Source: Sitta carolinensis (taxonomy: Eukaryota; Chordata; Aves; Passeriformes; Sittidae). From it: DNA of 64,000 bases. The notes beneath the pieces are model-generated. The model did not search any database and was not told the origin of the DNA. It saw nothing but the letters and a program-made list of their open reading frames with translations. The number at the start of each line of letters is the position of its first letter. Position 1 is the stretch's first letter. This document shows positions 49,901-63,290 of the stretch, piece by piece. Both the position numbers and the translations under genes were made by a program. Location: contig JAVUNC010000004.1 in the NCBI GenBank assembly GCA_032173965.1, positions 58,651,501 to 58,715,500 on the forward strand, in the 5' to 3' direction.

Positions 49901-52900
49901 TTATGGCTATTATAGTCCCTTTTTGGCCTTTTGCCATTCTTGCCTAAAAAGCTAAATGGAAAAACAGCAAAATTATAAATATTTGAGAGGAAAAATCCTT
50001 TTAATAGTGAGTCAGTGAAAGGACAGTAAGCTTAGACAAAGAATTTGTATTCAACAAGCAGGATTTCCTTCCAGCCTCCAGCTCTCTATTGTTCTACACA
50101 AGGTTGTAAAATGTGAACACACATATGTAAGGGTGCATAAAATAATGATTGGCTTGACTAAATTCTGTACCTTGCAGTGAACAAGGGGTATCAGATGAAA
50201 TTTCGTTCAGATTCAAAATAAACAATACACCGTATCCTCAACCTCTATCTATGGATAGAAAAGTATGAAGGGAAGCATATTTTTTTCTTTTTTTTTCCTT
50301 TGCTTTGTTTCCTAGAGGAGTGAGAAATAAACAATTAGAGACTCTTTTAAAGGGTGGTGACTACTTCAGAATGTCTGAAGAAATTTTTTTTTTCAGTCCT
50401 TTACAAACCACTTCTTTGGACCTAACATCTCAAAATGATTTGTTCAATAAAACCACAAAATGGATGCTTGTAGAAGACTTCAAGAGACTCCATTCTCTAG
50501 CTGACAAATAAAATCAACTTCTAAGATCTCCTGTAGAAGTTTTATGGTTATAAACCCCATAAAAACACAATATGTACCTCATTTTTCTTTGCTACTGCAA
50601 AATATAGACACAACTCCAAAGAAATTATTCATATTATTAAACAGGGTATTTATGAAACTCTCTGAACTGCAGTTTACTAGACATTGATTCTTAAATTCAA
50701 CTCCATTTTTAAAGCATCAACTTATGCTTCAGTTATACTAAAAAAATATTGTTTCATCAAGCTTTCAATGTCATAAACTTACATGTCTGGAGAACTTGAA
50801 AGAACTTGAAAGTTTGGAGGTACACGGAAATTTAAACTTAAATCGTAACTGGAATGTTGATCAAATATTTTAATGAAGTATTTGATCCAAGTGAATATTA
50901 AATAAAAACCCAGTCACTCAATATTTTTTCTGTGAAGTTTAAAAAATTTGGAGTCTGTAGAATCAATATTGATACATTTGAGCACTGTAAACCATAAGAA
51001 TCTGTTTGAAGGTGAAAATGATGACTGGAGTTTCTAATAAAACAGGGAATTGCCACATCTATGAAAGGATGGATTTTGCCCTTTGGACCTTACATGACAA
51101 TCCCTGCAAGGCTGTTGATTTTATAATTCCAGGGAAGATAGGCAAACCCTCACAAAATGATATAAAATACATAAATTATATGGATTATTACATCTTCTAT
51201 CAGTTCAACCACAGCAGTACTGATTTAAGAATGCCAGTTATTTACTCTGAGTGACAAAAATAAGTCAATTACATGGGCAGCCTTTGCTTGAAAAATAAGA
51301 TAAGGAGGCAACTGCCTAAGGCAGTAGGCTGGGAACAAGGACCTGCACACCAGCCTTGAAGAGAGGACACTGGTTCTTCCAGACTGAACTATCACACTTG
51401 GTTTCTGCCGCCATTGCTCATTACTGTGGTTGTTGCAGTGGTGGGAAGGATTAACCTGTGTAGGACCTACTCTATGGAGGGGAAAGAAGTGACTCCTCTC
51501 TGCAGAAGCCAATGGGTCCACACTGGCATTACTATTTTTTGTTAAATCTCTTCATGAAGTGAGTCATGGAGTGCATGAACTGCATGAACTGCATTTCTTT
51601 TGGGTGAGACTAAATGGTAAGATTTGTTCCAAGAGCACAACTAATGCTCTCCAACTGCTAATGCACTGTTAGCCCACGATATGTGACTAGAAATAAAATA
51701 GGGGATGGAAGCACAATCAGAGAAGAAATAAAAGAATCCAACATAAAATCAAACCCAGTCCTTGCCACCGTTTGCTCCACACTTTCCCTTACACTTGCCA
51801 ATGGAGACACAGCCATAGATAAAAAAATGCTGGACTTCAAATTGGCTCAGATCTCTGAAGTTTCTCTTTGGTTCTCCACTCAGAAAGCCATTCTTTCACA
51901 TTCTTTTAGGTGATTAATAATGAGCTTTCTTCTCACAGTCATTACCTTCTTCTAGGAGAAATTGGGATGCCATAAGTTACTTAATTTGATTTATACACCA
52001 AAGATGTCTATTTTGTAAGCTGAAAGAAACAGCTTTCTTCACATTATACTGAAAATAGAAACTTCTAGCTTGGAGAAAGACAGAAAGAACAGTAACTTGC
52101 TTTTGCTCCTTCCTTAGATATGACAAAGGTGCAATCTCTTAACCACGGCAGCTCCTCTTGTTCTGATGTATCAATGAAAAAACATACTTCAGATGATGAA
52201 AGGATTGGTTTCAAGGGGATTCTTTTATTGTCCACAAAGTACATCTTTAAAAGCAAAGAATGAATTATTCATCTTACTGGGGATCCAAAGAATACTAATA
52301 CTCTAGTACTAGTACTAGAAACTCTAGTATTTTATTTTACCCTCACAAGCAGTCAGCTTTGTTGGCTCTTTTTAATGTTGATGTGCCACACATCTCCAGG
52401 CTTCCTGTACATGCAAGAAAGTGCTTGTTTAAAGCATAATAACTGCAGAAGCTTGAAAAATCAATGTTATGATTGCCTCTTTTTGAGGCACCTTCTTGTG
52501 GAAGTTTTGATTTGGTTGAACTTTGTAAACCATCATCTTTAACTATGGCTTTATAAATAAAACTTTTTCATGAGCCCCAGCTTTCTGAAGGAGATATGGT
52601 CCCTGGATTAAAAAAAAAAAAAGAAAAAAAAAACCCGGAACAAAACATGGCAAATAATCAATCCCACTGAGATTAAGTTTCCCTAACTGAAGTGAAAAGA
52701 AAACTCTTGCACCACTCCTTGATGCTCTTTCCTTTGCTGTCATAAGGCCTTACAATACAGCACCATCCACCTGCCAGCAAAGATACTGTGAAAAATGGGC
52801 AGGGCCATTCAATCCAGGAGTCTGTTCATGTGCATAAATGAGGCAAAATGGTACTCTGTTGAAGCTCTCAGTACTAAGGCGTCCACTGTGAGATGCTTGA

Positions 52901-54990
52901 TTGAACTCAGTCACCGGCATCCTCTCTACCAGCATCTACATTCCCTTTTTGGAGGCTGACAGTCTGCTGCAAAACTGATTAACTGCTGCAGTCAAGACAA
53001 CATCTTGACAGATAAGAACCTTTCAGCCCTTAAAAATCAGGACAGGAGAGGTAGGAAAATAATACCAAAGCACCATAGTGTAATTAAGGCCTTCAATATT
53101 TCACCAACCAGTTGCTTTGCTGAGTCTCAGGCAACATGAAAAAGCAAAGACTAAGCCAAACACAGATATTTCCACCACTATCTCCTGCACAAGACAGTAA
53201 TTTTTTGAAGCAAGTTGCAGCCTCAAAAACTGACAAGTGCTCCACAAATCTACACTCTGACCCAAAGTAAACTCTCAACTATTCATAGTGACTTTTATTT
53301 GTAAACCACCAGTATACCACTTCCTGCTCAAGACACACCAACAGCTTTACTACTGAGAGTTTTTGCTTTTTATCTGTTTTCACCACTTCTGCAATCACCT
53401 TCATAGCAAATAAAATCTTGTGCTTTCTCCTTGTTTAACACAGCTTGAGCCCTTCCATTATTGCAGTAACTGGCATGTTCCCTTAGCCTCTGAAAGGTCT
53501 CTATTTTAAACCAATTTTAAACACAGTTCAGGTTTTACAGCATAGTCTTACAGTGGCAAAAAAGCCCAACTGTGACAATTGAAATTCTCATTTGCCCCAC
53601 TTTTGGCGTCTCTAGCTTGGACTTGCACAAGCTTTCCTTGCTTTGTCCTGTGTTCAGAATAGAGGTGTTTTAAAAAGTCATCTTCACCACTGCCCAGGGA
53701 TCTCTCCATTGCCTGCTTAGACCTCTTTGTTTGTTACTCTTTCCACTTTTAAGAAAAATCTTCAAAAAAGACAAAAGTGAAGTTACCTGAACTGATTTCC
53801 ATTAGAAGCCTCTGACTTTATGCTGGAATGATTTTTCTTTGTGCAGCAAAGAACTAATGTGTCTACTGCAATTAGTAGTGACAACCTAATTCATCTTGGC
53901 TGAGGGTGCTTTTTCATTCTTTCATGCATATTTCATATGGGAAGTACAAAACATCTTGGAAAGTTTACCTCAGAAGTGCTGCATTTCCAGGCTTCAAAAT
54001 GACTAAGAATCTCTTTTTTTTTTTTTTTTTTTTTTTGGGAACCATGATTTCTTTTCCTATTAATATTTTTTGGGGTTTTGGGGGGGGGGAGGTTTGCAGT
54101 TGCTCAATAGCAGGATAAGACCACATATTTACAATATGAAAATATAGAACATAATAGAAAATAACACAATAGAAATAGAACACTAAAATTAAATTAATGT
54201 CACAACTTGAAAAATAAAAGAGTTTATTATAGCCTGCAATTCGTGCAACTTTCCATGTTATGTCAACATAATACTGAAATCAAGTACATTTTGGAGCACT
54301 TGATATTTTATTTTTCTACCTATTGCTTTTGAAAGTTATGCATTTTTAAAATTCAACTAAAAATATTGAATGTAAATCTATGTGCATAAACACATCTTAT
54401 TAGGAAAGAATAGCTAATCCTTTTAAAGGAAAAAGGAATAGCTGGGGAAATTTACATACCATACAACACGACATAGTAAAACTGGTTCAGCAAAATGAAA
54501 CAAAGCAAAATCAGTATGATAAGTCTTCTAAATGATTTTTGCATAAATTATGATGAATATTTAAAAGCTAGCACTGCTATGATCCAAACTGGGACACAAC
54601 CAGACATGGAAGAGTTGGTGACATCTGAGCACACCCAGTCCTGTGCCATGCCTTCACACCTGGGTTGAGCTCCACAAAACCCCTGGCTGAAGGATCACAC
54701 CACCTGGCTTATTGCCACAGACTGCCCTTGCTGGGCACCAGCAATTGCAACACCTTCCTCTTCCTGACCTTATCCAGAAGTGCAGTAAAACATTATGTGA
54801 GCATCCTTTCTGCCTGACAGCAGAAATCATGAATGCAGTTATTCTCATTCAAGAAGTTCCTACAGTAAAGGGGGTCACTCTTCCCATGGGCAGGGTCTGG
54901 ACAGTGTGTACACAGCATTCATCAGAGTTCCATTGAAAGCTACACAACTAAGGATTTTAGCATTTAAAGGGTGTTAGATTATCTGTATTC
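46919..54990. other. Long unique stretch with scattered simple repeats
   Basis: No gene is supported in 8 kb. Small features are AAT repeats at 48897-48911, a 12-bp-arm inverted repeat with a 1-base centre at 49733-49757, and a perfect 18-bp palindrome at 52302-52319. There is also a 9-base duplication (GCATGAACT) at about 51573-51590, an A-rich tract at about 52609-52632, a 23-T run at 54014-54036 and a 10-G run at 54080-54089. The parts at 47930-48440, 51300-51530 and 54560-54930 are GC-richer but match nothing I know. A short start-codon context at 49367 is discussed under findings. Confidence 0.5.
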
Positions 54991-54995
54991 TTTTT

Positions 54996-55047
<52 letters not shown>

Positions 55048-55056
55048 TTTCTTTCT

Positions 55057-55096
<40 letters not shown>

Positions 55097-55181
55097 TTTT
55101 CTTTCTTTCTTCTTTCTTTCTTTCTTTCTTTCTTTTTCTTTCTTTCTTTCTTCTTTCTTTCTTTCTTTCTTTCTTTCTTTT

Positions 55182-55213
<32 letters not shown>

Positions 55214-55215
55214 TT

Positions 55216-55252
<37 letters not shown>
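54991..55252 (+). repeat. Long pyrimidine microsatellite (TTTC)n(TC)n
   Basis: About 230 bases of TTTC repeat, with a few TTC and TTTTTC interruptions, are followed by an uninterrupted TC dinucleotide tract at about 55219-55251. The whole 262 bp contains only T and C on the plus strand. Such mirror-symmetric polypurine/polypyrimidine DNA can form triplex structures and is prone to length change and sequencing collapse. The Phe/Leu/Ser frame through it is an artefact. Confidence 0.97.
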
Positions 55253-55994
55253 ACAGTGCTACCTCTAATACATAATATTTAAAGAGCTTTATAGAGCTTA
55301 AGTGACTTTTTACTGTAGTCATAACAAGCCTATATGTCCTCGTGCAAAACAACCACTTAAAATTACTATTTGAAAACAGCAGGGCTATGTAGTCTGCAAA
55401 TGGAAATCTGAGTTTCTCAGAACAGCCTTATTTCTATTTTTCTTTTCTATATTCATTGAAAGTACAAGTGCAACTGTTTGAGTAAAGGCTTTATGCCCAG
55501 CATGTGTACAGCCACTGCTGAACTTCTGATTTGCTCTGAAATATAATTTCCCTGCTCTCTCCCCAAGAGCATTTTCAAGAGGCACTGAGAAAATTATCTT
55601 AGACAACCTGCTCATTCCAGTTTTAAGAACCATTTCTGATGCAGTCAAATACATGCAAATGACATACCAAAAAATCCTTTGTGAATCTTAAACATTCCAG
55701 ATATTTAGTCCGAAATGCCTCTGTAGCAATTACATACAGCCATTATGGGATGTAATTCTGTCCTTAGGGCTCCTCAGTGTTAGCCCCAAAGCTCAAATTG
55801 CCAATACCAGTAGTAAAATTCTTCAAGTACTTGATTAAGTGACCGTATTGAACTTGTATTGATCTTTTTCTTCCTTTGGCTGTTGCCTATATGCATACCC
55901 TTTATGAGAGCTGTTCAAATAATCATGTTTGCTGCAGAGAAAATATACCCTGCCTGTTACTGCCTCTGTAATATGCTCCAAATTAATACACCAA
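55253..55994. other. Unique sequence, no gene seen
   Basis: The minus-strand frame at 55385-55654 (89 codons) is unrecognised. The final part, from about 55835, may be decayed flank of the CR1 piece that follows. Confidence 0.5.
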
Positions 55995-56640
55995 CTTACA
56001 GCCTTCCAATTTTGTATCACTTGCAAATTTGCTGTGGATACTCTCTGTCCCCTCACCAGGACATTAACAAAGATGCTAACCAGTATTGGTTTCAGAGCCA
56101 AGCCTTGCAGCACACCAGTAGTTCCTTGTCTCCAGCTGGACTTGTGTCATATAACAACCAAGTTATAACAACCAAGTGCAGCTGCAATTTTTAGTCCACC
56201 TCATTCTCCACTCCAAGTCAGTAACTTGTCAGTTTGTCAATGAGGTTGTTACAGGAGACAAAAAAGCCTTGCTAAAGTCAATATAAGGAGTAGCCCATGT
56301 TCTCACACCCACAAGACAGTCATCTTATCATAGAAGGTTTTCAGGTTGGTTACGTTGCTATAGTCTTCATCAATCTATGCTGACTATGCCCATTTTCTTT
56401 CCTAATTTTCATGTATTTGCAAATGTTTTCCAGGCTCATTTGCTTCATAACCTTCCTGAGGGTCGAGGTGAAACTAACTGTCTTGTAACTTCACAGATCT
56501 TCTGTCTTGTCCTTTGTGAAGAAAGTGATGGTTTGCTTTTTTGCAGTTCTCAGCTGTCTCCCTTGGTCACCATGATCTTTCAAACATAAGAGCAGATGAA
56601 CAAACTCTCATGAACTTTCAGCCTCTTGTTACAATTGGAA
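55995..56640 (-). mobile_element. Old CR1 reverse-transcriptase fragment
   Basis: Plus-strand text shows, in order, ATCACTTGCAAATTTGCTG, GGACATTAACAAAGATGCTA, an AGCCTTGCAGCACACCAGTA block, a TTGCTAAAGTCAATATAAGG block, a CATAGAAGGTTTTCAGGTTG block and CTTCATAACCTTCCTGAGGG. This is the order of a minus-strand CR1 running from downstream of the RT motifs towards the 5' side of the RT domain. No octamer tail is attached. Divergence and indels leave no frame longer than about 110 codons, and those on the plus strand are shadows. Confidence 0.75.
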
Positions 56641-57024
56641 GCCCCATTGGTTGGGAGTGTACATCAAAGAAGTTCTTTAAGCATCAGTAAAAAATAATGA
56701 GGTAATATGTTCAAATATCAACAGAAAAGATATTATCACCAAACCTGAAAAATTGAATGAAAGCAAGTGAGTAGGAGAAAATGGCTGTAAGGATTACAGC
56801 TTTCAAATATGTAATTACAGTGGTTTTCATGAAGAAAAAAGCTCTTCATTGACAGCCAAATATAAATGGATACAGGAGCACTGAAGAGCATCACTGGATA
56901 TCACTGATGCAACAACAAGGCCAGAAACAGTTGTAAGGGTCAAGTCTGAGTTTGCTTCAGAAAAATTTATACAATAACTGCCTCTTTAATGATGCACTCA
57001 AGGCAGGTCTGTGTCCTCCACAGC
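56641..57024. other. Unique sequence, nothing identified
   Basis: AT-rich spacer between a CR1 fragment and an LTR scrap. No open frame or motif of note. Confidence 0.5.
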
Positions 57025-57175
57025 TGTATTTGGTTTACTTGGTGAGGTTTTTGTACCAAGGGATATAGAGATGTCTTCTCTGAGAAGCTGCTAGAATCTT
57101 CCCCCATAACTGATGGAGCCAATGTCAGCTGGCTTCAACACAGACTTCTATCAAGAACTGAGTATGTCAGGCTAA
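57025..57175 (+). mobile_element. Short avian ERV LTR 5' scrap
   Basis: The segment starts TGTATTTGGTTTACTTGG and soon reads GAGAAGCTGCTAGAATCTTC, then CCCCCATAACTGATGGAGCC, AATGTCAGCTGGCTTC. This order matches the U3 start of a common avian endogenous retrovirus LTR class that opens with TGTGTTGGTTT-type sequence. Similarity fades at about 57175, so only about the first 150 bases remain. It has no internal genes. The family is not the same as the LTR at 17571. Confidence 0.7.
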
Positions 57176-60100
57176 AGCTCTTCACTGAGACAGCAAGTAG
57201 AAGTGCTGAGTTCTATGCCTTTGATGAATTTTATGGATTACAAATTTTATCCAGAGTGTATCTATGGTGATGATCACAGGGATGACCCTCTTAACCTGGA
57301 AAGTCACACTCATTTTGTTATTGTTCTTACAGCTCTTACTCAGTGATCTTCAGAAATCTTCTTCCCCACAGGAGAACCATTTCAAGAGGAAGGACAGCTT
57401 GTTTTATTGCTTTGTTTTGTTTGGGTTTCTTTTGTTTCTGAAAAAGATGCCTCCATTTCCATCTGAATGCCTGCAATTTTCGATTTATTTTATTTTTATT
57501 TTTTTTTTTAATTTTAGGTGAAACTTAAATAGAGAGAGTTAGCAAAGAGGCTCTCCACACACCTCATCCTTGGAGACCTCCTAAGAAAGTTCTTAGCTTA
57601 CAATAAGACTTTCATTATGTCAATAGTGGTGTGATTTACAAACCTGAGGGAAAAGAGGGAAAAGTGGAGGGTGACTACTTGATTAATGTCCCTTCTCTCC
57701 AGTCATGTTGCTTGAAACCTAAAGAGATAATAAATAAGGAAATATCCTATATGGTGACACTATTCACTTTCAGCCTAAGGGATAGAATTTGCAATTTTTC
57801 TTGTACTAATGTCCTCTAAGTTTTGGAGGAAAGCCTTCATGGAAAGGGAAGAAATTAAGAACTGCAGAAGGGGACAGAAAATTGATATTAACAGAATCAG
57901 CTATTTTAACTGCCTGGGTTTATAAAATCTGTAAATACTTGTTTCCAGAAGCCTCAAATGCAATGTCCCTGTTGGGATGATGAGAGAAAAAGTTATGTTA
58001 ACTACTACTGCTGTGATTTCCATAACAGTCACAGTTAGAGAGGCACTGTTATCTCTACGAAGATATTCATTGCCTTGAAGAAACAGAATTCTAAGAGAGT
58101 GGTTCAGTTGCCCAAACATAGGCATTTATTTTTATTTCAAATGACCTGGCCATCAAAGACAGCTGTGAGGGAAGTTGTAAACAGATGCTACATAAGACAC
58201 TTAGGAAAAGGCTGCTGGAGGGTGGATAGAATATGCTTGAGTTTCTAAAATAATATCTGATTCTTATGTTTAGACAGACGATCAACCCATTTTCATTTTT
58301 CACTATGTTTCTTTAAAGCTGATACCTCTGGAAACTCTGCTCCCTATCTTGACTTAGATTGCATTTTTTGCCCAGTTATCAAAAGCATTGAGATTTATGG
58401 AATAGTACTTTTCATGTGTTTTTATATGTAAACATAATTCTCTTTCTATCCACATTTTCCATTTAACACCTTTTGGACAATTCCAGCTGATTTGACAGAT
58501 GAACAGTGGCTTGAAAGGTATAAACAACCTACAAATGTCATGAAAATAGGCTGGATGAATGACCCTATTAGTGCCCTGGAAAAAAAAGAGCATGGTATGA
58601 ATTTTATTATAGACATTGAAGAGCCATATAAGAAAGAGCTAGTATGAGCACTCCAGCAGCATGAAAACCTTATGTGGCATTAGCAGCTCCATAAACAGCA
58701 ATAATTCTGACCAAAGGAAGTCAGGCTTCATCATTTCCACCACTCACAGAATAATCATACTTATTATCACATTTTATCTACATCATATGTGACACCAAAG
58801 AAGTTAAACATTGTATAAGAAGCAAGAAAAAAAATTTAAGTAGAAGTAAAAGAGACAGAAAAACTAAATGCAAAAACAAAGGTTTGTAGAGGCAGATAAA
58901 GACCCGAGGTTTTATTCTTATATATTCAAGGCAGAAAACTGAAATAACAATAAAGAAAAATAATGTGAGAAACATGTAGCAACACATTCTTATCAGAAAT
59001 GAAAGAAACTTTCACAAGTACTCATAAATATCTAATGAATACACTATTAAGTATGTTAGTAGTCGGCACTTCCATATCTTGTGGAAACAATTCTGCCATG
59101 TTTAATTGGTTGGCCCACACTTGTTTTTATGGCCACTGCAAATCTCTTTAGTGCCCAACAAGCAAGCACTTGGCACCCTAACTTATTTTTACAAGTAAAT
59201 TCCATGCAAATGAAAATTAATTGATCCTTTAGTGTTTCTGCTGGGTTTTAAATTTTTGTTTGCTTGCTTGTGTTATACCAATATAAGCCATCCATGTCTT
59301 TGTATATTTTAGGAAGTACTTGCACATTGTCTTTGCTCTGCACAGGAAACAGAGGGCCAATTGCAGATCAAGGGAATAAACAGACAAACATTTGTTTGGA
59401 GATTAATTGCTAACAGAATCACAGAAGTTAGGAGATGGCAAAATTAGACTGTCTGTGAATTTTTTTTCTCTCTGTGCATTATGGTGTCATTTTTAATGGA
59501 ATGCTTTAATTTTTCATTTTATTCCAGTGGAAGCCATCTTGCCCACTAACTAGTGCTGAATTTGTTTCAGATATTTCCGTGACTGTAATTTCTTTTGCAT
59601 CAGCACAGAGATTTTAACACAAGTTCTTTGACTGTCTGATTAGCAATTTAATGGGATTTAGTTGACCCTAAATGAAAGGACAGACAGCTCTAATGCCTAG
59701 AAGGCTGTCAGATTTATGTAAGCCTTCTTACTAAATGTGCTGCCTCAAGTATCACAGCAATCATTTCCTGAGTTTTGAGCTAAAATGGATACAGACTTCT
59801 GCTTATGCTGGAATTTAAGGAGGTGACAGAAAGAGGCTTTAATTGAATTATTTCATCAGTATGGTGTAAAGTTTGTATAGTAGTAAGCTATAGTATCCAA
59901 TATAAAGATTTCCTTAGGCTTGAAGACTTAGAACTGTCCTACATGTAATGCTTCTGCTTTACTGCAGTGATGTAGGATCAGATATAATTAAGGGAGCACA
60001 CTGACTTAGTATGGATAAAGAATTTATATAGCAATGTACACCTTAATTGAAAGCAAACTTTTGCAAAGTGCAACAACAGGATGAGTCATAGAGGGAAAGG

Positions 60101-60189
60101 AATGCAGTGAGCAGAAGTAATGATGTGATTTGAAGCACATGTAAAGATTTTCATTACAAAGCATTGCTCATTTTTTGTTTTATCTCTGT
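57176..60189. other. AT-rich unique stretch, no gene seen
   Basis: Short frames at 57264-57521, 57901-58303, 58354-58593 and 58778-58987 are unrecognised and AT-driven. The 59470-59770 block is of even complexity with AATTTAATGGGATTTAG and GCCATCTTG-like sites, and could be conserved non-coding DNA. This is an impression only. Confidence 0.5.
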
Positions 60190-60215
60190 ATATATCTTTA
60201 TATATAAAGATATAT
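60190..60215. repeat. Perfect 26-bp palindrome
   Basis: The sequence around TATATCTTTATATATAAAGA is its own reverse complement over 26 bases with no spacer. It is AT-only except for one C/G pair, so it may have arisen as low-complexity sequence. Confidence 0.9.
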
Positions 60216-63200
60216 TTATCTTTATACTGGAACATTATTGTTGATCTTTACCCTATTTTACCACTCTATTTGAGGCATGGAGGAGAAAACTCACTATTTG
60301 AGGCATGCTGAAAAACTCACTTCTTTCTGATGTATTGGCTGATTAGTCATCCATGTCTTACTAATAGAGACTCCTCAAAGTAATTAAAAAGTTTTTGAAC
60401 AGTTCAAAAGCTATAGGGTACCCAAAGGTATCCCAAATGGATTATTTCATTTCTGGAAGGAATGGGGCAATGAACTTAAGTCTCCAGATGCCCAGAAAAA
60501 TACCACAAAAATACAATTCCATTTCTATGAATGTATCCTATTAAACCAATAGAAATTTCATCTGAATGCTTACTCATTTATAAATAATTGGTCTGCAGTA
60601 AGAATTACCCACATACCATTAAATTACCTGTGCGTTAGAACTGAAGGACATAATTCTTCATCATCCTACTGTCAATACAGAACACAGTACATGTAAAAAT
60701 AGAGGAAAAAATACTGATATATTGGAGAGTTCTCATCAAAGCTTTCAGACAGATTTGAATTATTTTAAATAGTGCTAGGTAGTAAAGAATGAAGCCTGAT
60801 TCCTCCTAACCCCCCAAAACATGACATAAGAGCCCATTGAATTCTCATTTAACTGGCCAGGAGTTGAAAGTAACCTGGACAAAAAATATATTTGGGTGAT
60901 CTGGCAAAAATATGGGCTAAAGATTCAGAAGCTAACAATCATGCTGAGTTTTCTCCATGAAGGGCTAAGCCCTCCTGACATTTCATTTTCAGGGTCTTTG
61001 CATACCACTGCTGAACTGATCAGGTAGAATAAAGAAATTTTTGCCTTCAACTGAAGTGTCAGGAATTATCTGAATTATCTGTTTCTGAAAGCATGATCAG
61101 AGGTTTAATTGTCCTACCCTGTCATGGTAAACCCTGCAGTGAGTTCTTGTAATTAGTCTGACTGACACTGTAGGCATAGCTTGCCTACGCTCTTAGTCAT
61201 CTCTTGAAAAGAAATGGTTGTATCACTTGTGGTTACCTTGACAATCCACAATTTAATGTAAGTTTAACTCAAAGGGTATGCTGTACACTGCAATGAAATG
61301 GCTTCCACAGTCTGGTAGCATAAATTACACTGTCAGTTAGGCAGAGTAGGAAATACATAAGCAAAACACTATGGAAATATTCTTACCATTCAGCAAAGTC
61401 ATATGTAGACGTTATATGAATATGTACACATTTCTCTCATGGTTTTAGATTCCTGCTGTCCCTGTGTTCTCATTTGCAACAACTAGTCTCATCAAGTCTC
61501 ACATAATTAAACTGAACAGAATGGCAAGGGTAATTGTTCATATGTTGCTCCTGTGTAATGAGTCACCATAAACTAAAGGATGTGTTAATAAGTTTGCACA
61601 GCTGGTATTTGGGGTTGGATTCTGGCTAAATAAGGACAGCTTAGCAACACATTTCAAGCATAATGATGTTTCAAGCCACAAAATATCCTCAATTAGGATG
61701 GCTATTTTTCCACTGTAATGTTTATCTTCCCTTGAATTTTCAGCATCAGCAGCTGAGAATTTAAACACTCAGAAGTCTACACCACTGCTGGAATGTGAAA
61801 CAGGCTCTTCTTCATGAACTTTTAATAAAAACATATCTTTGCCTAGTGTTTCTCATGAGGTAACTGAATATTGCCCAATACTGCCTGGGCTCTTCTGAAA
61901 CCTAACACACTTCATGCACATACCTATTGGTAGATGGATTTTGGTCAAGTTTATTCACCTGAGAGAAAATCACTGTTTTGCTCTAGTTGCTGCAGTTACT
62001 TAAGCAATATTTTTAATTTTATATAGTAAGTTAACAAAAATGAAGCAGGAATGATAAAAAATAGAGCATTTTTTAGTATTGAGATCTTAAATTGACTGTG
62101 AAAATCAAGGTTGCAAACACTTTATATACTGAAAAATGCTGTTTAGAGGAGAGAGGGAAATAGACACAGTAAAACATAGAATATTTGGGAGGATATTTTC
62201 TGAAGTTTAGAGTAAATACACTGATAACCTTCATTTCCTACTTGGAAAAATACATCTGGAATGGTAACATGGGCATCAGAGGGCACAAAGATACAGATAG
62301 GGCTGAAGCAACTGTATTTTTCAGAAAGACATTCTCCTTATTAAGTGACATGAAGCACTTTCCCAGATGAGTGTCATGGTTGACAGAATTCAGCTGGAAG
62401 TGTACTGTTGGGATTTAATAGACAGTAATTATTGGGAATTCAGAATATCTACTGCCTTCTAGAAAAAAGCCCATCTGATTAAAGGCTACTTTACAGAATG
62501 ATTTTAGAAAGTGTTTCAGTCATGACCTGTTTGACATTAGTGAAATAACACACCACCCATAATGTGCAGCTCAGCAACTGAAACGTAATTCAACAAAAAG
62601 CTAAGCAAGTAACTCCTGAGTCTTCAATCACTAAGCAAAAATTTGTGGCAGCGTGTATAATTGCAAATGCTGTGGAAAAATAATCAGAAAAAGTATGACA
62701 CAAGGTGAATCTTTTGCCATTACAGTGTTTGGGTGAAGAATGGGAAATGATGGATTTAAAAGGCAGCTAGCTGTCTGCATGGCACTGCTACTCAGCTGGG
62801 AGGTTGTTACTATAAAAGCCTTAATCCAGTAGGAAGAATGGGGCTAAGCTTCAACTTAATTCAGAAAATGAGCAGAATTAAAAAGGAAATGGATAGTGAA
62901 TACCCAGGTTCTGAAATTACACTGCAGGTAATAAATGGCTCACATATAACTGCAGGATAAACCAAGCACCACACAGAAGCACATAGGCAGAAAAGACAAG
63001 ACTGATGGGGAATGGGATATTTCCATATTCTGAGTGCTAGTGATCAGTCATGTGCTGAAGAAAAATATATCCAGCCATGTGATGCTGCAAACAAACATTT
63101 TGAAGTATCCTTGGGGAAATATTTTAGGCAGCTAATCATATTTGTGATTAGTGTCACAGGCTTCTTCCTGTATTATGTGTTGGTTTACCATGTCCTTATG

Positions 63201-63290
63201 AAATACCAGTTTTTGCTAAGTTTCTGTAACACTCATCTCTTGTGAGCATGAAGTTTTCATACAGTAAGAAGGTTAATTGCCTGGGATAGT
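60216..63290. other. AT-rich unique stretch, no gene seen
   Basis: A short direct duplication (CTATTTGAGGCATG-like) occurs at about 60266-60308. The frames at 61538-61768, 62185-62370 and 63012-63245 are unrecognised. No repeat family is identified. Confidence 0.5.

Noticed and set aside
54971..55282. 103-codon Phe/Leu/Ser frame
   Set aside because: It is a translation of the TTTC/TC microsatellite.
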